From NCBI GenBank assembly GCA_001599915.1, contig BCIG01000025.1, positions 186,001 through 250,000 on the forward strand: a stretch of 64,000 bases of DNA. The letters are read 5' to 3'. Origin of the DNA: Symbiotaphrina buchneri (Eukaryota; Ascomycota; Symbiotaphrinales; Symbiotaphrinaceae). A program made the translations under genes and the position numbers. Below the pieces are notes generated by a model that saw nothing but the letters and a program-made list of their open reading frames with translations, made no database searches and was not told where the DNA came from. Of this stretch, positions 44,385 to 57,809 are shown piece by piece (within the stretch, counting starts at the first letter, position 1; the number at the start of each line of letters is the position of its first letter).

Positions 44385-46219
44385 GTCTGCAGGAGATACC
44401 GGTAGTGGTGCTGCGACGACATCGTCACGGCACCCCTGAGGGTATTTATAAACGCCCTTGTGAACTCAACCATGCGCACCCTTATCATTGTTGACAGGGG
44501 CCAATACTTGCCCGACGTCAACATGGCAGGGAAAGCTTAGTAGCAGAACAACCCCGTCTTGCTGAATTAGTAGAGTGAGCCTGGAAGGGCGGTCGGCAGC
44601 ACTCGTGCTCGTCCTGAGCAAACACTCGAAGCTCCGCAGACAAGCTAGAAGAGGTTACAGCGGCAGGCCGCGGGTCCTCCCCAATTAAGCTTGCAGCTGC
44701 TCTCCGTCCCGCTAGCTTAGGCAGGAAGGAGCGCAGTACTGGAGGATCGTCGACGTCTGCCATCTGCCTCCTGATTTGCTGTCACGCGTGATATTAAGCA
44801 ATTTGGGAGATCGTCCCCTGAACGCCGGCAGCGCCCCTTCCCGTTGGCCAAGCACCAGTCAGATAAGGATTACCCGCTATCTTACTCGGTACATCCATGG
44901 CGAGAGATATCCATACTCCTGACCCGGGAGCCAGTCATATGTCGTCTCCCTTCCGACTTGCACCTGCACATGACTATGTTAATCAACTGATACCCTAGCA
45001 ATCTAGGAACGGTGCCTGCCATGGGACGCCGATCCACTTTGCGATGGTGAGTTGAGACAATAATCCTAGCTTGGAGGAAATTAAAGGCAGCTCTAAAGGC
45101 GCCCAGATGCTCACGCCTTACAGAGCTGAAGAAACAAGCATTATCTGACAGGCGGAGAGAGCGCAGGTAATCATTGCACACCGTGCAGATTATGCAGACG
45201 GCGCAAAGGATGATGTGGTAGGAGCCATTGGATGCCCGGCAGTTTTGGCTCCTAGTTTGAACACCATTCGGCATCCTCACTGTACTCGGGACTTTGACAT
45301 TTAGCTTAACATCCTGAGCAAGGAGAGTACAGTACCTTACTCCTTCCTACGCGGGATATAGGAGACGGGGCACTTGGCCAGAATGGGCAGGAGAAGATTA
45401 TTGTGCATCACGTCCCGCGACCTAAAGAGACATGAACGACATCATCACCTTGAACTCCAGGCGACGCACGAGAGAGTGCCCACCTTAGATAGTGCCGGCT
45501 AATATCATTGCGATGCCGCCGTACAAAGGAATGACAATTGACATGATAAGACTCTCATTTAATGATACTGATTGTGTGTGACCCTGTCTTCAGGGCTACC
45601 ACCCGTGGCCTCCACCCATTATCTCCACCTTATCTTTCGATATCGGGAACCAGTTGCCCGTCGCCCTCATCAATGGTAATTATGAGAATAACATAGGGGT
45701 CTGAATCACCCCGCACTCGAGTGTGGATTGATAGCATCACCTGCCGAGGTCGGGAACTCGCTCTCTGCATTAGCCGTCGGCCCTATGTTTTTCATCTTGA
45801 CGCGGGATATGCGCCATCCAGTCCGGCTCTCCCGGAAATAGGCACGTCCATTGCAGTCCATTCCATCCGCCAGAAGTCGTCGGGATGAGTGACGTGGGGG
45901 CCTGTTGATGCCTTGTTATGAGACTCAAGGTAGCATCACAGATCTCCATTTGACCGGCGTGCACTGGTCACTCACATTCAGGAATAGGGGTCGTACAGCA
46001 CTGACTAACGCATGGTGGGAAAGAAGGGAAAGTCATTCGACCAGTCATTGATACCATCGTATTTTGGGGTATGACTTAGGCAATTCTACAAAAAGAACGC
46101 AACGCTATGCGGCTGACTGTTAACAGCAAATCCTATCCTCCCTGTTTCAACGCCATTCCAAACGCCCCAGGCCGTAACTTTCAATGCTTTCCTTCATGTG
46201 GTTTCACCCTATCAACTTT
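44385..46219. other. Intergenic region, sedolisin promoter and desaturase 3' side
   Basis: 1.8 kb between two minus-strand genes. The left part should hold the sedolisin promoter. Scattered GATA sequences occur (for example GATAAG near 44860), which could serve the nitrogen regulator AreA, but this motif is frequent by chance. I see no coding region. Confidence 0.45.
44443..44450 (-). promoter_or_regulatory. Putative TATA box of the sedolisin gene
   Basis: On the minus strand the sequence reads TATAAATA, 59 bases upstream of the sedolisin ATG at 44384. Position and sequence fit a TATA element of a strongly regulated secreted-enzyme gene. The spacing to ATG would leave a short 5' leader of about 30 bases. 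Confidence 0.55.
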
Positions 46220-47692
46220 CTATGCCGCTCCAGCACTTGCAACAGGTTCAGCAACGCGGGTGACCTGCCCTCCGGCGCGGACGATCTTGTTGCCAGCCTC
46301 ATCCTTGACGAAGTGGACATCTTTGTTCTCACGCTGAGCTCGTTTCCAAATCTCAACCTCGCAGCCGCCTCGGATGACACCAACGCGCATTGTCGACAGG
46401 AGGTTGTGAGCAGCGTTGGAGTGGTTGTACACTCCACCGTTGAAGATGGCAGTGGCATCCTTGCCAATGCCGGAATTGATCATGGCCTTTCCACCAGGGT
46501 GGTCCTTGACAAAGTCACTGATATCGTGGACCACACCGGCCACCGCGATCAGGGCCCGACCTTTCTTGGCCTGCTCTTGGTAATCTTCCCACTCCATGAC
46601 CGGCAGCTGCTCAAGTGGGATACCCCAGTCGAGCTTGGCGCGCTTCTGATCGAGCTTCTTCTGCATTTGCTGTACACGACCTTTTTCAATTTCGTTGGCA
46701 CGGAATTGCTTAAGATCGTAGGCCAGACCTAGCTGCTTGCAGGTCCAGATGAACCACTTGGTAGGATCGTACTGGTGCCACTCGATGGCATTGCGGTAGT
46801 CCGACGGAAATTCGTGATGGAAGTTGTGGTATCCCTCACCCAGGGTTACGAAGGCGGTGATAACATGATCACGGGGTGAGTTCCGGTCATCGAACGGCTG
46901 GTCGCCTAGCCAATGGGCCAACGAGTTGACACAGAAGGTGGCTTGTTGAACGAAGAAGATGCGGAGAATACCAGCATAGATGAAACCACCCATCCAGTCA
47001 CCCCAGCCGAGTCCAGTAACAAGCATTGGGAAGATTAGACCCATGAAGAAGACAACTTTGAGGTAGTTGCGGTGTTGCCAGACAACGACGGGGTCATCAT
47101 TGAGATCCGAGATATCAGTCCGTCCAATCCGCTTGGGGTTCTGCTTCATGACCATCCACCCAATGTGCGAGTACATGAGACCTTTGCGAACCGAGTAAGG
47201 GTCCTTGTCCGTGTCGGTGTACCGATGATGAGCGCGGTGATCCCTTGACCACCATCTGATGGAACCTTCCACGGCACCTCCGCCACAAGCTGCGAGGAAA
47301 ATCTTCAAAGGAGTGGTCGCTGTGTAGGAGGTATGTGCCCAAAGCCTGTGGTAACCTATTCGTGTTGTTAGCATCGGATGTCGAAGACGAGGCAAAGGCT
47401 GGGCAAGCTCACCAGCTGTGATCCCCAAGCCGGTCATGAAGTAGTAGAGGACTGCAAACACGGCGGTCTTCCACTGGAGAGGGGTCCAGATAGCCTGAAT
47501 GCATCCAAAGAGTGGGATGCCGATGATGAGGAACACATTAAGCCAGTTGACATGCTTGTACCAGTTGGACCTGGTCATGGGCGTCTCGGTGATGTGCGGC
47601 TTCGCAGGATCATAACGGCCCTTGAGGTTGGGCTCAGTGGCCTTGGCCATGCTGGAAGGCGGTTGGGTAGCATATGCCGGAGGAGTGGCCAT
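46220..47692 (-). CDS. ole1: Delta-9 acyl-CoA desaturase with C-terminal cytochrome b5 domain
   Basis: Two exons on the minus strand, 47692-47413 and 47355-46220; 471 residues. The three histidine boxes are HRLWAH, HRAHH and HNFHH, which bind the di-iron centre. Four hydrophobic segments fit an ER membrane protein. The C-terminal cytochrome b5 domain has DHPGG and a second haem-ligand region [13 protein letters not shown]. The enzyme introduces the first double bond into palmitoyl- and stearoyl-CoA (Ole1 in yeast, SdeA in Aspergillus). The 57-nt intron is a multiple of three and has no stop, so an unspliced mRNA would still be translated, with 19 extra residues just before the first His box. 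Comparison with the family shows those residues are intronic. Confidence 0.96.
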   Translation of the reverse strand: MATPPAYATQPPSSMAKATEPNLKGRYDPAKPHITETPMTRSNWYKHVNWLNVFLIIGIPLFGCIQAIWTPLQWKTAVFAVLYYFMTGLGITAGELAQPLPRLRHPMLTTRIGYHRLWAHTSYTATTPLKIFLAACGGGAVEGSIRWWSRDHRAHHRYTDTDKDPYSVRKGLMYSHIGWMVMKQNPKRIGRTDISDLNDDPVVVWQHRNYLKVVFFMGLIFPMLVTGLGWGDWMGGFIYAGILRIFFVQQATFCVNSLAHWLGDQPFDDRNSPRDHVITAFVTLGEGYHNFHHEFPSDYRNAIEWHQYDPTKWFIWTCKQLGLAYDLKQFRANEIEKGRVQQMQKKLDQKRAKLDWGIPLEQLPVMEWEDYQEQAKKGRALIAVAGVVHDISDFVKDHPGGKAMINSGIGKDATAIFNGGVYNHSNAAHNLLSTMRVGVIRGGCEVEIWKRAQRENKDVHFVKDEAGNKIVRAGGQVTRVAEPVASAGAA

Positions 47693-50600
47693 GTTGAAGC
47701 TCAGGTGGACGATGACCTTTACAGCAGGTAGGGTGAAGAAGGTGAGAGGAGGCAGCAGGGCTGTCCTCTTTTAATACGGACAAGAAATCCTGAGGCGAGT
47801 TCAACAAAGTAGCTCGCGTAGTAGTGGGAAGCTCTCCGGATCTGAGGAGAAATGGAACAAACGGAGAAAGCTGGTGCTAGGCCTGCCGGGATCAGTTCTA
47901 AGTGGCTAGACAAGCAGGCGGTCGGTGCAGGCGCAGGAGACGGTTGCCTGACAGCAGGCAATTTCTGGCCCGACAATTGGAGAAGAGACGCAGACGAGAC
48001 AGCTTCTTCGCATGGGGCGAATGTTGGGCCCAGGGGAGCTCCATTTTGCCGCATCAATGTCCAAAACTCCATAACCGTTGCGTCGTCATGAATTTGTTGG
48101 GGCCCGGAGCCGCCCAACGATTCCCGGGCGGTGAACACTACAAGCCCTCATTGGTCAGACCTTATCAGGACCCTGAAACTCTAAATAACCGATGCCGCTA
48201 GCAGCAGATCAGGTTAAGACTCAGGTCAGGTCAGGTTAGATCTGGCCAAAATCAGTGGGATAACCAGGAATGCTTGAAGTGAGAATCGTTCAGGTCTGTT
48301 GTGGCGCAGTGGACGAACCATGCAGCAGGCATGAAAAGCAGGTAAATAATACTGTGTACTAGCAGTAATCTGGTTCTTTGCTTTCGATCAATCATCCTGC
48401 CCAGAAAGCTGTCATCTCAGTATATGTACTAGCTACGAATATATCACGTTCATGTGGGTGAGGCTCGACAGGCGCATATCTTGTGTTGCCATGCTGCGAT
48501 ACCCGGACAATTTATTTGGAAGACAACATGATGTCCTGTGGCGTCCCGCAGATAAAACCATCGACTTGGTGCTTCTGCCAAACCTGACACGTGATCTCCA
48601 GGGGTAGCAACCAGCCATGGCAAAGTTGAATGATATGTCGCTGTGGAGGGACAATGCGGAGAGGAGCGCAAGAGGGTGAGAGGCAAACGCTGCTGAGTAA
48701 TTTTCATCCATTTGCCTCTTAGGAACGATCTGTCCTTTTTGTTATTCTTCGTCAGCGATAAGAGTGTCGAGATTAGAAGTACGAAGTTTCTCCACCGTCG
48801 TACTCGTACTGGACCGGAAGATGTCGGAATTCAATTCTGCTCGGCCGCCCCACATTACCCAGAGACCATTTGCAACAGTTCATGTTCCTTCGGTACTTCG
48901 TATCTGTACCCACATCGGCTCTCGTTTCATCGACTGAAGTGCAAGGGGAAAAGCTTGACGCCCAGCGACAAGAAATTGTGGGGTCCCTCTCTCTGTCTCC
49001 TTCGGCCTCTTTTCGGAGTATGCACCAAGTAGGTACGGGTGAGAAAACGTTGACTCCACTCACGATTATGCCAGTAAACAGTATTCGTACGCAGCTGTAC
49101 TCGTAACTGCTCCTTCGAGTAACAATGCCCGGCACATCGGCAGTTTCAATTCCTGGATGCACTGTACACAGTTTTAGACCCTGGTCTGGAGCGACATCTC
49201 CAGGAATTCGTGCACTTGCGGCGCGGAGGCTACCGAAACCGGGGGATGATGCCTGGGTCGACAACGTTGTGTGGCCTGCCTAAGACACGCGCTATTCCGA
49301 TTACAGCTTCCCGCTGTAACTCCCTCCACGATCCAGACTTCCGGACGACGATCGCCGGCTCGGCAGTAACGGTGCGGAAATCTGGGGTCCTGTGTTGGGG
49401 GAGTATACGAGCTCGGCGCTTCGTACGATACCTGATACCTTTTCCCTGAATACACTCCATGCCAATGGACTACCAAATTGAAAGACTCTCAAAAAGAATA
49501 GCTGCCTTACTCGTACTGTGTCCTGGAAGGATTGCGCGGTTGCTCCTATCTGTAGGCTGGCCCAAGCTGGCCCCTCAAAAGGCTCAAATCAGTATTTCAG
49601 AGATGCCGTGTCGCCTCGTCTAAGCCGTCTACATTTCAGCTACGGACCACAGACCTCTCTGGTCCAATCCTATGCAAATCTTCCATTTTGCTCATCTTGT
49701 ATTGTGTATAAGTCCGCTGTTCCTTAATTGGAACATCTCTTTGTTCTTACATTGCCCGGGGGTTCGTTGCGTGAGACATTAACGAAGGGAAAGACGGATC
49801 AGCTGCCTCCGTCGATGATTAGGTAGCACGAGACCATGGAATGGCGTGTGGACTCGCTTCTTGCGGAAACTTTCATCACTTCGACAATAATATTTAGATC
49901 CCGCATAGCGAGGAGGTGATCCCCATCCTACCCCTTTCGATAGCCGCTGCACCCCATGGTGCTCCCGGGATGTGGGGTCATACACGCAACCCCTTTACCC
50001 CTTTCACATGCACCCGGGGACCTCGACGCTTTTTGATCCACGAGTGTCCTTCTGCGGTTTCTGGCCCTTGAAGGTCGTGGTTGAACTTTGTAGCATTTGT
50101 CTGTGACCGTATCCACTACGCCCCACATATGAGGGCAATATGAGACGTGGAGTTCCAGGGTGGGGATCTGTAATTATTGTCTCAAACAGCGAAGTTGTGC
50201 TCGTCCTCTGCATCCCTGGAATTGGCAGATTGCGACTGAGCCTTGTCAATAGTATCCTTGCTACAGTCATTCTTTTTGCGGCTTCCTTCTGTACCGTATG
50301 TAGATGGGAATGGTTGGTAGCAAATGGCACGTGCCATTCACCATTACTATTGTTGCCGCTCGACGCATCCTTGGACACTCGTGCTGCTTAGAGAGGCCGC
50401 CATTATCAGTATCCTTGCTTTCCCCGTATACTCGGACATGTCAGCTACAATATTGTTATTGCGTGCTAGACAATCAGCGTCGTCGTCCAGAACGTGCTCC
50501 AGAACCGATGTCTACTCCACAATTACTCTTCATTCCCGTATCACTATCGCACATGGGTCCAGGTCGGTCTAGGTCTGCTCTAAGTTCCCCGTCGGAGGAG

Positions 50601-52772
50601 ATCACTCCAACCACCGAGAGCCGAGCGGGTTCCTATCGTGGTTACTGATAATCGGCCCTTCTTTCATAAACGAGTTGTCCGCGCTTGCTAGGTTATTTGA
50701 CTACGCTGCACGATAAGGCTATCTTCTTTCGGGAATATAACGCTGAGCACGTTGTGGCCTGGAGGCAGTAACTACGGGTAGGACTACTATGTCTTTGTGG
50801 AGCGGGTTTAATTTGTTGTACCTCCACAGAGTCCCAGTACAGGACAGAGTACCTTCCAGTTAGGGGTATGTTGGCTTCATGCGACGTGAGATCACGGTAT
50901 CTGAGCGGCTTCGACGCATCACTATTTTGTCATTGAGATGCAGAAGCGAACTCCACAGAATGAATGATCCGGCCCTGCTCCTGAGACCTGTCTTTTCTGA
51001 GAATCACCAGTAGAGCAAAAACATACTGTGCTATGCTGAGTAATTTTCACAGTTTATGGCATCAACTCCACAACTCCGCTGAAAGCTCACGGGTGACGGG
51101 TCAGTAGAGGCCGACTTTCACAAGCAAATTCGAAGTTATCGGCCGCTTCTCTCCGTAATCGCCAGCTCCACTTTTTCTCGGGGACCCAGTATGCTACTTG
51201 AGTTATTTCCGCACCATGATACAGAGAAGGCGACGGGTTTTGGCTTTTGGATTGGCGCACCATGAGTGACCAGTCAGCTTTAGCATACCGGAAGAGTGGA
51301 TCCCCCACTGGGCCACGGCAGGCAAATCTCCACCCTGCCCCTCTGTGTTTCGGCGCGGTTCCTTTTGCAAAAATTCGATATTCCCACAAAAAAGAACAAG
51401 AAAACCGCTGAGGAATCCGCTTTTTTGCTTATCTTTGCGCGAGCCTAGGGAGATAGTTTTGCCTTTGCGCAGGGGAAAGCCCCCCAGTCGTCTGATTTTG
51501 TATTTCCCTTTTTCATACCATTTCTTCCGATGTACGAGAGAAATGCGTTTTACCTGTCATGACTCTGCATTTACTCCGGTACGGGGAAGGCTCTCTCCGG
51601 ACATTCCAGGGTAGCGCACTTACCTCGGGCTACGTAAGGAAAGCTACCGAGTGTGAATACCTTATCATCTGAAGAAAGAGAGTACGGGGGGAATCAGGAA
51701 CCCGGGGGACGATTACAGGTATCTTACTAATGGTATGGTACTCGTACCATCGGATTTCCAAATTCTTCGGGCCTGGCGCGGGGAAGAAAGGAGAAGAAGG
51801 CTCGGCTGAACTGCCTAGCGCAGCGACGAAGGATGGTGTGTAGGTACTTGTGCCTGCCTGGAGTACTTACCGCGTACGGGCAAAGGTCTATATGGTAAGG
51901 TACGAAGTATTATTGTCGCGAGGTACCGTATCTCTCCGGCGTTCTGCTGCCTCTTTTTTGCCTTCCAGCGTCGGCCATTCCGCTTGTCGGTTAGGTCCAG
52001 ATTTGGCCGGGCGGTACCAGCAGCCCCGCCAAGGGCGCCGCACCACGCAACGTACCTTGCGAGGTTCCCCGGCTTAACTATCGGGCCTGCCCTCGCCCTT
52101 CGCCCTCTTCGTCGTCGCCCTATCGCAAGAATTTCTCTGCCAACCTGCAATTCCCGGGGCTGAAGCGCTGAAGGGCGGAAAAAAGCACCTCATCCACTCT
52201 TCTCCCTCCATCATTCTCGCCCGGTTTGACGCATTCAGCTGGCCCCTTTTTACCTCGATCGAGAGATCCGCTCTGCCCTCGGTATCTACCTACAAAAAGA
52301 TCTTCGTTGACCGCACGTCACCCCTCCATATTCTGTTTTGCCAACTCTCTCCATTTCTCCAACGGACACCCGGGTTTGCTCTCGACCCCAGAGTTGCCGT
52401 CATCTTACCCCAAAACGTCCGTCTTCGGGAATACTCGTACCTGACCAGCAAGCGCACAAGCACACACTCACTCACTGGCTCGCACACTTTTTCCTTTACG
52501 CACCCCACACTCTGACACACACACATACGCTACTCTCTCTGCCTCTTGCTTTGCTGCTCGCTCTGCAACACAAGGCCAGGCAGTGTGCACGCACCCACAC
52601 ACCACCCGCACCTACGTCTCCGGTCGGCTGATATAAGATTTCCGCCGCTCTCCACCCTCCATCTTCTTTCAACCTTGCATATCCCACCCCACCCCCCTTT
52701 CAACATCCATATATTTGGTGTCACCTTCGCCTGTCACGGGGTAGTAGTGTTCTGCTGCCGCCCGGCGATCAC
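47693..52772. other. 5.1-kb gene-poor region between desaturase and creA
   Basis: The region separates two divergent genes, so it holds both promoters. I find no conserved protein in six frames. Short motifs of the type GTACTTCGTAC or TACTCGTAC recur (about 48776-48910, 49080-49110, 51735-51910). The last 570 bases are pyrimidine-rich with CA runs (about 52450-52600) and look like the creA 5' leader. Sequences matching CreA sites are present (for example 51778-51783 and 52386-52391), but their number is about what chance predicts. Confidence 0.5.
51735..51750. repeat. Short inverted repeat upstream of creA
   Basis: ATGGTAC (51735-51741) and GTACCAT (51744-51750) are perfect inverted arms with a two-base spacer. 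It lies about 1 kb before the creA start, in a stretch with several other GTAC motifs. Confidence 0.75.
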
Positions 52773-54137
52773 ATGCAACGAGCATCCTCCGCAACAGATT
52801 TCTCAAATCTGCTAAATCCCCACCAGTCGTCCTCTGCTGCTGCTGAGCACGACTCGCAAACTATCGAAGTGCGCCCGCCGACAGCGCATCAGGAAGACAC
52901 GATGGCCACCGCCGCTGTGGGTATCCTACCCCAGAGTATCGGGCTCTCCTCCAACGACGCTGGACAGATCAACGGAGACGACAACCGTCAAGACTTGCCA
53001 CGACCCTACAAGTGTCCGCTCTGTGACAAGGCCTTCCATCGTCTCGAACATCAGACAAGGCACATCAGGACTCATACGGGAGAGAAGCCGCACGCTTGCC
53101 AGTTCCCAGGATGCACCAAGCGCTTCAGTCGATCCGACGAGTTGACTCGTCACTCGAGGATTCACAACAACCCCAACTCCAGGAGGAGTAACAAGCAGCA
53201 GATGGTTGCTGCCAACGCTGTTGCGGCCGTGCAAGGCATGGCGGATGCGGCGGCCATGAACATGATGCCGCCACCACCGAAAAACATGTCCCGTTCGGCT
53301 CCCGCCTCCAAGATCGGCTCACCGGATGTGTCTCCTCCGCACTCTTATTCGTCGTATTCTGGCAACCTTCCTTCCGTCATGTCGTATGGGGGAAGCGGCA
53401 CAGGGAGCCCGCAGCATGGAATGGCCAACCCGCTCGACATCAATCTCTTAGCAACTGCGGCTTCTCAAGTCGAGCGCGAAACACAACCTGGTTCCCTTCA
53501 TCACCATCGTTCGCACGGTCACCGCCACCATCACCATCACCACCCATATTCGCACTCCGGCAGCTCTACCCGCTTGCCTTCGCTGTCGCAATACGCTTAT
53601 TCGTCTCATCCCATGTCCCGGTCGCACTCCCACGAAGACGATGATCCATACTTGCACCGTCTGCCCAAAAAGTCGAGGCCTAATTCTCCCCAGTCGACGG
53701 CGCCGTCCTCCCCGACCTTCTCTCATGGCTCTTGTTCACCGACCCCTGACCACACTCCCGTCGTCACCCCGGCGCACTCTCCTCGCCTCCGCCCCCTGAG
53801 CTACTCCGATGTGCATCTTCCTGGCCTACGCCATCTATCACTTCAGCACACGCACACGCCGGCGCTGGCGCCAATGGAACCCAATGCGGAGGGTCAGAAC
53901 AATTACAACACCTCACCCGGCTCCACGCCTTCTACCGGTCTGAGGATCAGTGAGATCATGACGCGCCCAGATGGCTCACAGCGAAAGCTACCCGTCCCTC
54001 AAGTCCCCAAGGTGGCGGTCCACGATCTCTTGAACATCACGACTGCTAGTGGTTTCTCCTCCGGTAACTCGTCAGCGACGGGCTCAGTGGCAGGCGGAGA
54101 TCTGTCGGAGAGATACAGGACAGATTTCCAGCTATGA
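52773..54137 (+). CDS. creA: Carbon catabolite repressor CreA (Mig1-type C2H2 zinc finger)
   Basis: A single exon encodes 454 residues. The start is supported by [12 protein letters not shown], which resembles the N-terminus of other CreA proteins. Two C2H2 fingers lie at about 79-131: [19 protein letters not shown], and [19 protein letters not shown]. These bind SYGGRG sites. Next come an Ala-rich stretch ([15 protein letters not shown]), a His-rich tract (near 250-262) and Ser/Pro-rich segments. A conserved [19 protein letters not shown] box and a C-terminal repression region near VHDLLNI follow. CreA shuts off genes for poorer carbon sources when glucose is present. Residues after the fingers match the family in order. 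It stands alone, over 4 kb from either neighbour. Confidence 0.97.
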   Translation: MQRASSATDFSNLLNPHQSSSAAAEHDSQTIEVRPPTAHQEDTMATAAVGILPQSIGLSSNDAGQINGDDNRQDLPRPYKCPLCDKAFHRLEHQTRHIRTHTGEKPHACQFPGCTKRFSRSDELTRHSRIHNNPNSRRSNKQQMVAANAVAAVQGMADAAAMNMMPPPPKNMSRSAPASKIGSPDVSPPHSYSSYSGNLPSVMSYGGSGTGSPQHGMANPLDINLLATAASQVERETQPGSLHHHRSHGHRHHHHHHPYSHSGSSTRLPSLSQYAYSSHPMSRSHSHEDDDPYLHRLPKKSRPNSPQSTAPSSPTFSHGSCSPTPDHTPVVTPAHSPRLRPLSYSDVHLPGLRHLSLQHTHTPALAPMEPNAEGQNNYNTSPGSTPSTGLRISEIMTRPDGSQRKLPVPQVPKVAVHDLLNITTASGFSSGNSSATGSVAGGDLSERYRTDFQL

Positions 54138-54220
54138 TGTTAGTGTGCAAACAGTACGAGATATCATTTGTGGGGCAACAGCAAATGCAGTGCATTCACT
54201 GTCTTTGTCATGGTAATACT

Positions 54221-54240
54221 GGCTCGGCTCGGCTCGGCTC
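54221..54240. repeat. (GGCTC)x4 microsatellite in creA 3' flank
   Basis: Four exact copies of GGCTC, 84 bases after the creA stop codon and probably in its 3' untranslated region. Confidence 0.9.
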
Positions 54241-57200
54241 CTCTCTGTTCGGATTCTTGGTGCACGTTTGCGTTTACGATGTTCGGTCTTTACATGTTGT
54301 TCACCGGAGTACAGGCATGGGGTGACAGGCAACTATAGACTTGATTTGAAGACACGGCAATCGGCAATACATTGCACGGCGATCAGGGTGTTTTTCTAGC
54401 TGTTCTCTTTCGTTATTACTAGAGGTGGTGTTTCCCGTGGAGTCATCTCCAGCAGTGTCATTCTGTATTCTGGTTTTGGAGGCGATAGTCAATGTACTCA
54501 GTGTGGGCATCTAGGCCCCCGATAATTCGATGGACGATCTCCAATGTGCGGTCTCGATATCCGGTGCTCCATTCGTTCTGTGTGTTGTGGGCTGCATTCA
54601 TGCACGAGAATCGTGGTAGCTGCCAGCGGAATGGATAATGAACGGACACGTCAGGTGGACGGCTGGAGGCATGCAGAGGCAGAGGCAGCGGCAGCGTATC
54701 TCGCACGAGTGGCTTTTCTCCAGGCATCCATGTTGATAGTGCCCATTTTATCTGGGCCTCAACCCATGCGAGCGACACGACTTCTGCCTTGTGGTGGTGT
54801 GTGGAGAAGCGCGACCAGCCGGAGTGGAAGCCGCAGTCATGACCGCGTCACAGCTCCAAGAAGGGCCAGCCACCCACGGCTCGGGGCTGCATGGGCTGGA
54901 CTGAGACTGGACTGCATTGGGTGAGAGGGTGTGCTGGAATGGATGGATATTCTTGTATCAACTGCCGGTGTAACAATGGCATAATTCATAAATCTGGTTT
55001 CATCATCACTATCATCTACTTTGCTATGTGCATCACGTTGTTTCGCCGTTCCTCTCCCATGGACTGAATGTGGCTACGGTATAACGACTGTCTTTCCCTC
55101 CACACTGCGGCAATAACGGAGGTATCTCAGCGATAGAGCAGAACATCGTTGCCCAGTGTACGAGTATACGTCCCCAAAGCCGCTCGCCCATATTGCTGCA
55201 ACCGAATTGGCGGTTCCGCGGGCCGGAAAGGATACAGAGTGCAAACGGCGACGAATGGGGGCCCGCTGATGTGGGCGCCAGGCGTCAAAGTGTGGACGTG
55301 GGGGAAAGCGGGCGACACCCACACAGATCGGTTGGGCTTGCTTGAAAGCCCCATGGAGCCAGAGCGACGGGACATTGTGGGGTCTCCATAAGCAGTCAAG
55401 CACACCTCAAGTTTGTCCACTACTTCCCAGGGTCGTACGAATCATCGTACTTCGTACATTGTTTGACGTCGGTGTATTCCGCGGCCTAGAAGAACACACT
55501 CGTATTTCCTTCGTACAAAGTACGAACCCACTACTTACTTGGCGGGTCCCCTACATTGTTTGGAGGAGTCCCTGTACGAAGTACATCCTTTGACGTGTAC
55601 CTAGATCAATCACAACATTTCGACCCTCAATTGGAAATAGCCGATCCCGGTACGAAGAAATGAAATAGACTCAGAAAGGCCATCCATCGGGTAGACGGAC
55701 CATCATCGCTTGCTTCTTCCCCGACTTTTGCCGGGGCTCATTCTCCCGCTCTGACGCAAGGGTGATGCAAACGATAAAGGGGCAACAATGTGCACAGTCG
55801 TCGAAGCGATGTCAAGGCTGGATTGCTTATCTTGCGACATACCGGATCTGGAAATGCTCATCGTGGGGGGTTGCCGATACGGAAAGGTTAAGGGGTGAAA
55901 CGAGATATGCGTCAATAATTTAATAATAATCGAGAATGATTGCATTCGACCGAGGCAGACAGACAGACTATGGCAAATCCTTATCGGATAGATTTGTCGT
56001 TATTATCCAATCCTTTCTCCACCACCGGGGGCGGCTGGCGATCAGCGCTTGTGCCTGCAATCGGCGTTCCATGTTCCATGCGCGCATGTCTGCCTCCCTT
56101 CTCCGCATCGGTTCCGCATCATAGCAGCGCTACCTGGCCCTCCAGTCGGGAATGCGGGAGGCCTTCCTCCCAATCTATCAAGTTAGCCGGCGGTGTTTAT
56201 CTGTGCCCCTTTATCTCTCGAAGCGCACATCAAACGTACTTGGACGAAATACCCGGTATTGCTACAACTCGGTGATCTCTCCGGACCGCATCTTCTCCAT
56301 TTTACCAGTTCTTCCAGGCTCCCGATAAACACCCGCCAATTTAACCGGGCCGCGCCCCCAACGACTCGTACCAGGTACTCCGGCATACCGTATGAGTACA
56401 GTCACGGATTCCGTGTGGGGAAGATTCCCAGCCCGGGGGATCCAGAGCCGTGTCGGACTACCGTTTACTGATAGGACGGGACGCCTGTAGCGTTAGACCC
56501 CCACACTCAGACCATTCATCAAACGTCCAAACGTCAAACCGTCGACATGGTTCCATCATCTTCTCTTCTCACGTCAGACTCGAGGACGTGCAATTCTCCA
56601 CATTGTTGTTGGTAGCATACTTCGTACAGACCGTCACGAACGATACCGGCTGGAACGCCGGCGCGGATATGCGGAAGACATTCCGAGCCAGCAAATCCGT
56701 TCTAAGCAACCCTAAGAGGATAATTCTCTGAACTAAGTACGCTCTCCCCTGGGATTACTCATTTCTCCTGATGGGCTGGTTTCGTGTGACATGGTTACGG
56801 TACCCATGGATGGATTAATTTCATAGATGGGGCGGTTTACCCCGGAAAGCGAGTGCAACATGTTGAATGTCGGGGAAGTCGGCTAGACCTGCTACTGGCT
56901 CCACCAGCTAATTCGTCCAGCGCATCCAGCCTCACTCTGCCACGGTCGCATCCACTCATCTAGGAGTGCATCAGGACTTGTCCAGGACTGGTGCGCTTGC
57001 AGCTGTTCTAGAAGGCGGCCGCCTCAGCTAGAACGCCCCTGTCGCACTTTCGGGGATCGTATCGTACAAGCCTAGTGATCCTATGAAATTCAGGCAACTT
57101 ATCCGAAATCCTATCCTCTTCGTACCAGTCTACATCTCATCTCGAGTGGTTCGTATTCTGAGGACGTGGTCTCCTTTCCAGGAGAACTGCTGCCTGCGCA

Positions 57201-57755
57201 AGCTGCACCGGAGCCTAATTCAACAATTTGTCGAACCAGTAGACGCTGCGTCTGCAGCCTACCACGACTCTAGGCCGGGGTGTGAACATGCGACTCTGTT
57301 TCCACGTCAGCCTGCTTGCTTCAGTCACAACAGACAGCGCAGAGACTGGAAGCAGAAGAGCGGCCTTCGTGATAGCTGCTGCATGTCTCGTCGCAGATAT
57401 GGTGTCTTGTGTGGTGCCAGCCAGCTTCTATTTCTGGACAGATCCTGGCAGCCCAATGTGACACGACATATGTGATGTGACCGGGAGTCTCACATCGGGT
57501 GTTCGTCCTGGCTGTGACAGGCGATATTCAGACTGACCGCATGTCCTTGCTGCCTTGATTATGCGAGGACTGGGATCCTCTCCGGGCTCACCGCCAGCTA
57601 ATCGATACAGTGAGAAAAACCTGGCGTTTGTGCATTTCCGCACTCTTCGCATGTCATCAACAAGGATCTGATGCAAGGATCCGGCGTATGCACGTCAGTC
57701 ACGAAGCTACGGATCTATCATCCAAAGGTAATCGTAGTTTCCCCAGATAACAGAT

Positions 57756-57809
57756 CGCAGGTACGGAGTAGGGAGGAGAGAACGCAGGTACGGAGTAGGG
57801 AGGAGAGAA
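57756..57809. repeat. 27-bp perfect tandem duplication
   Basis: Two identical 27-bp copies (57756-57782 and 57783-57809). Each contains GGTACGGAGTAGGG and a purine-rich end. The TACGGAGTA core is related to motifs seen elsewhere in non-coding parts of this window. Confidence 0.9.

Noticed and set aside
44850-45640. GATA sequences as AreA sites for the sedolisin gene
   Set aside because: The motif is very frequent by chance, and no tight pair near the TATA box was found.
48205-48242. Repeats of the type CAGGTCAGGTTAG, like a telomere motif
   Set aside because: Only two or three imperfect copies that do not match TTAGGG; internal position between ordinary genes.
49382-52391. CreA-type sites in the creA upstream region as proof of autoregulation
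   Set aside because: SYGGRG is expected about once per 250 bases on two strands, so the observed hits are not beyond chance.
57083-57475. 130-codon ATG-led frame downstream of creA
   Set aside because: Arg- and Cys-rich without any known pattern; lengths like this occur by chance in GC-balanced DNA.
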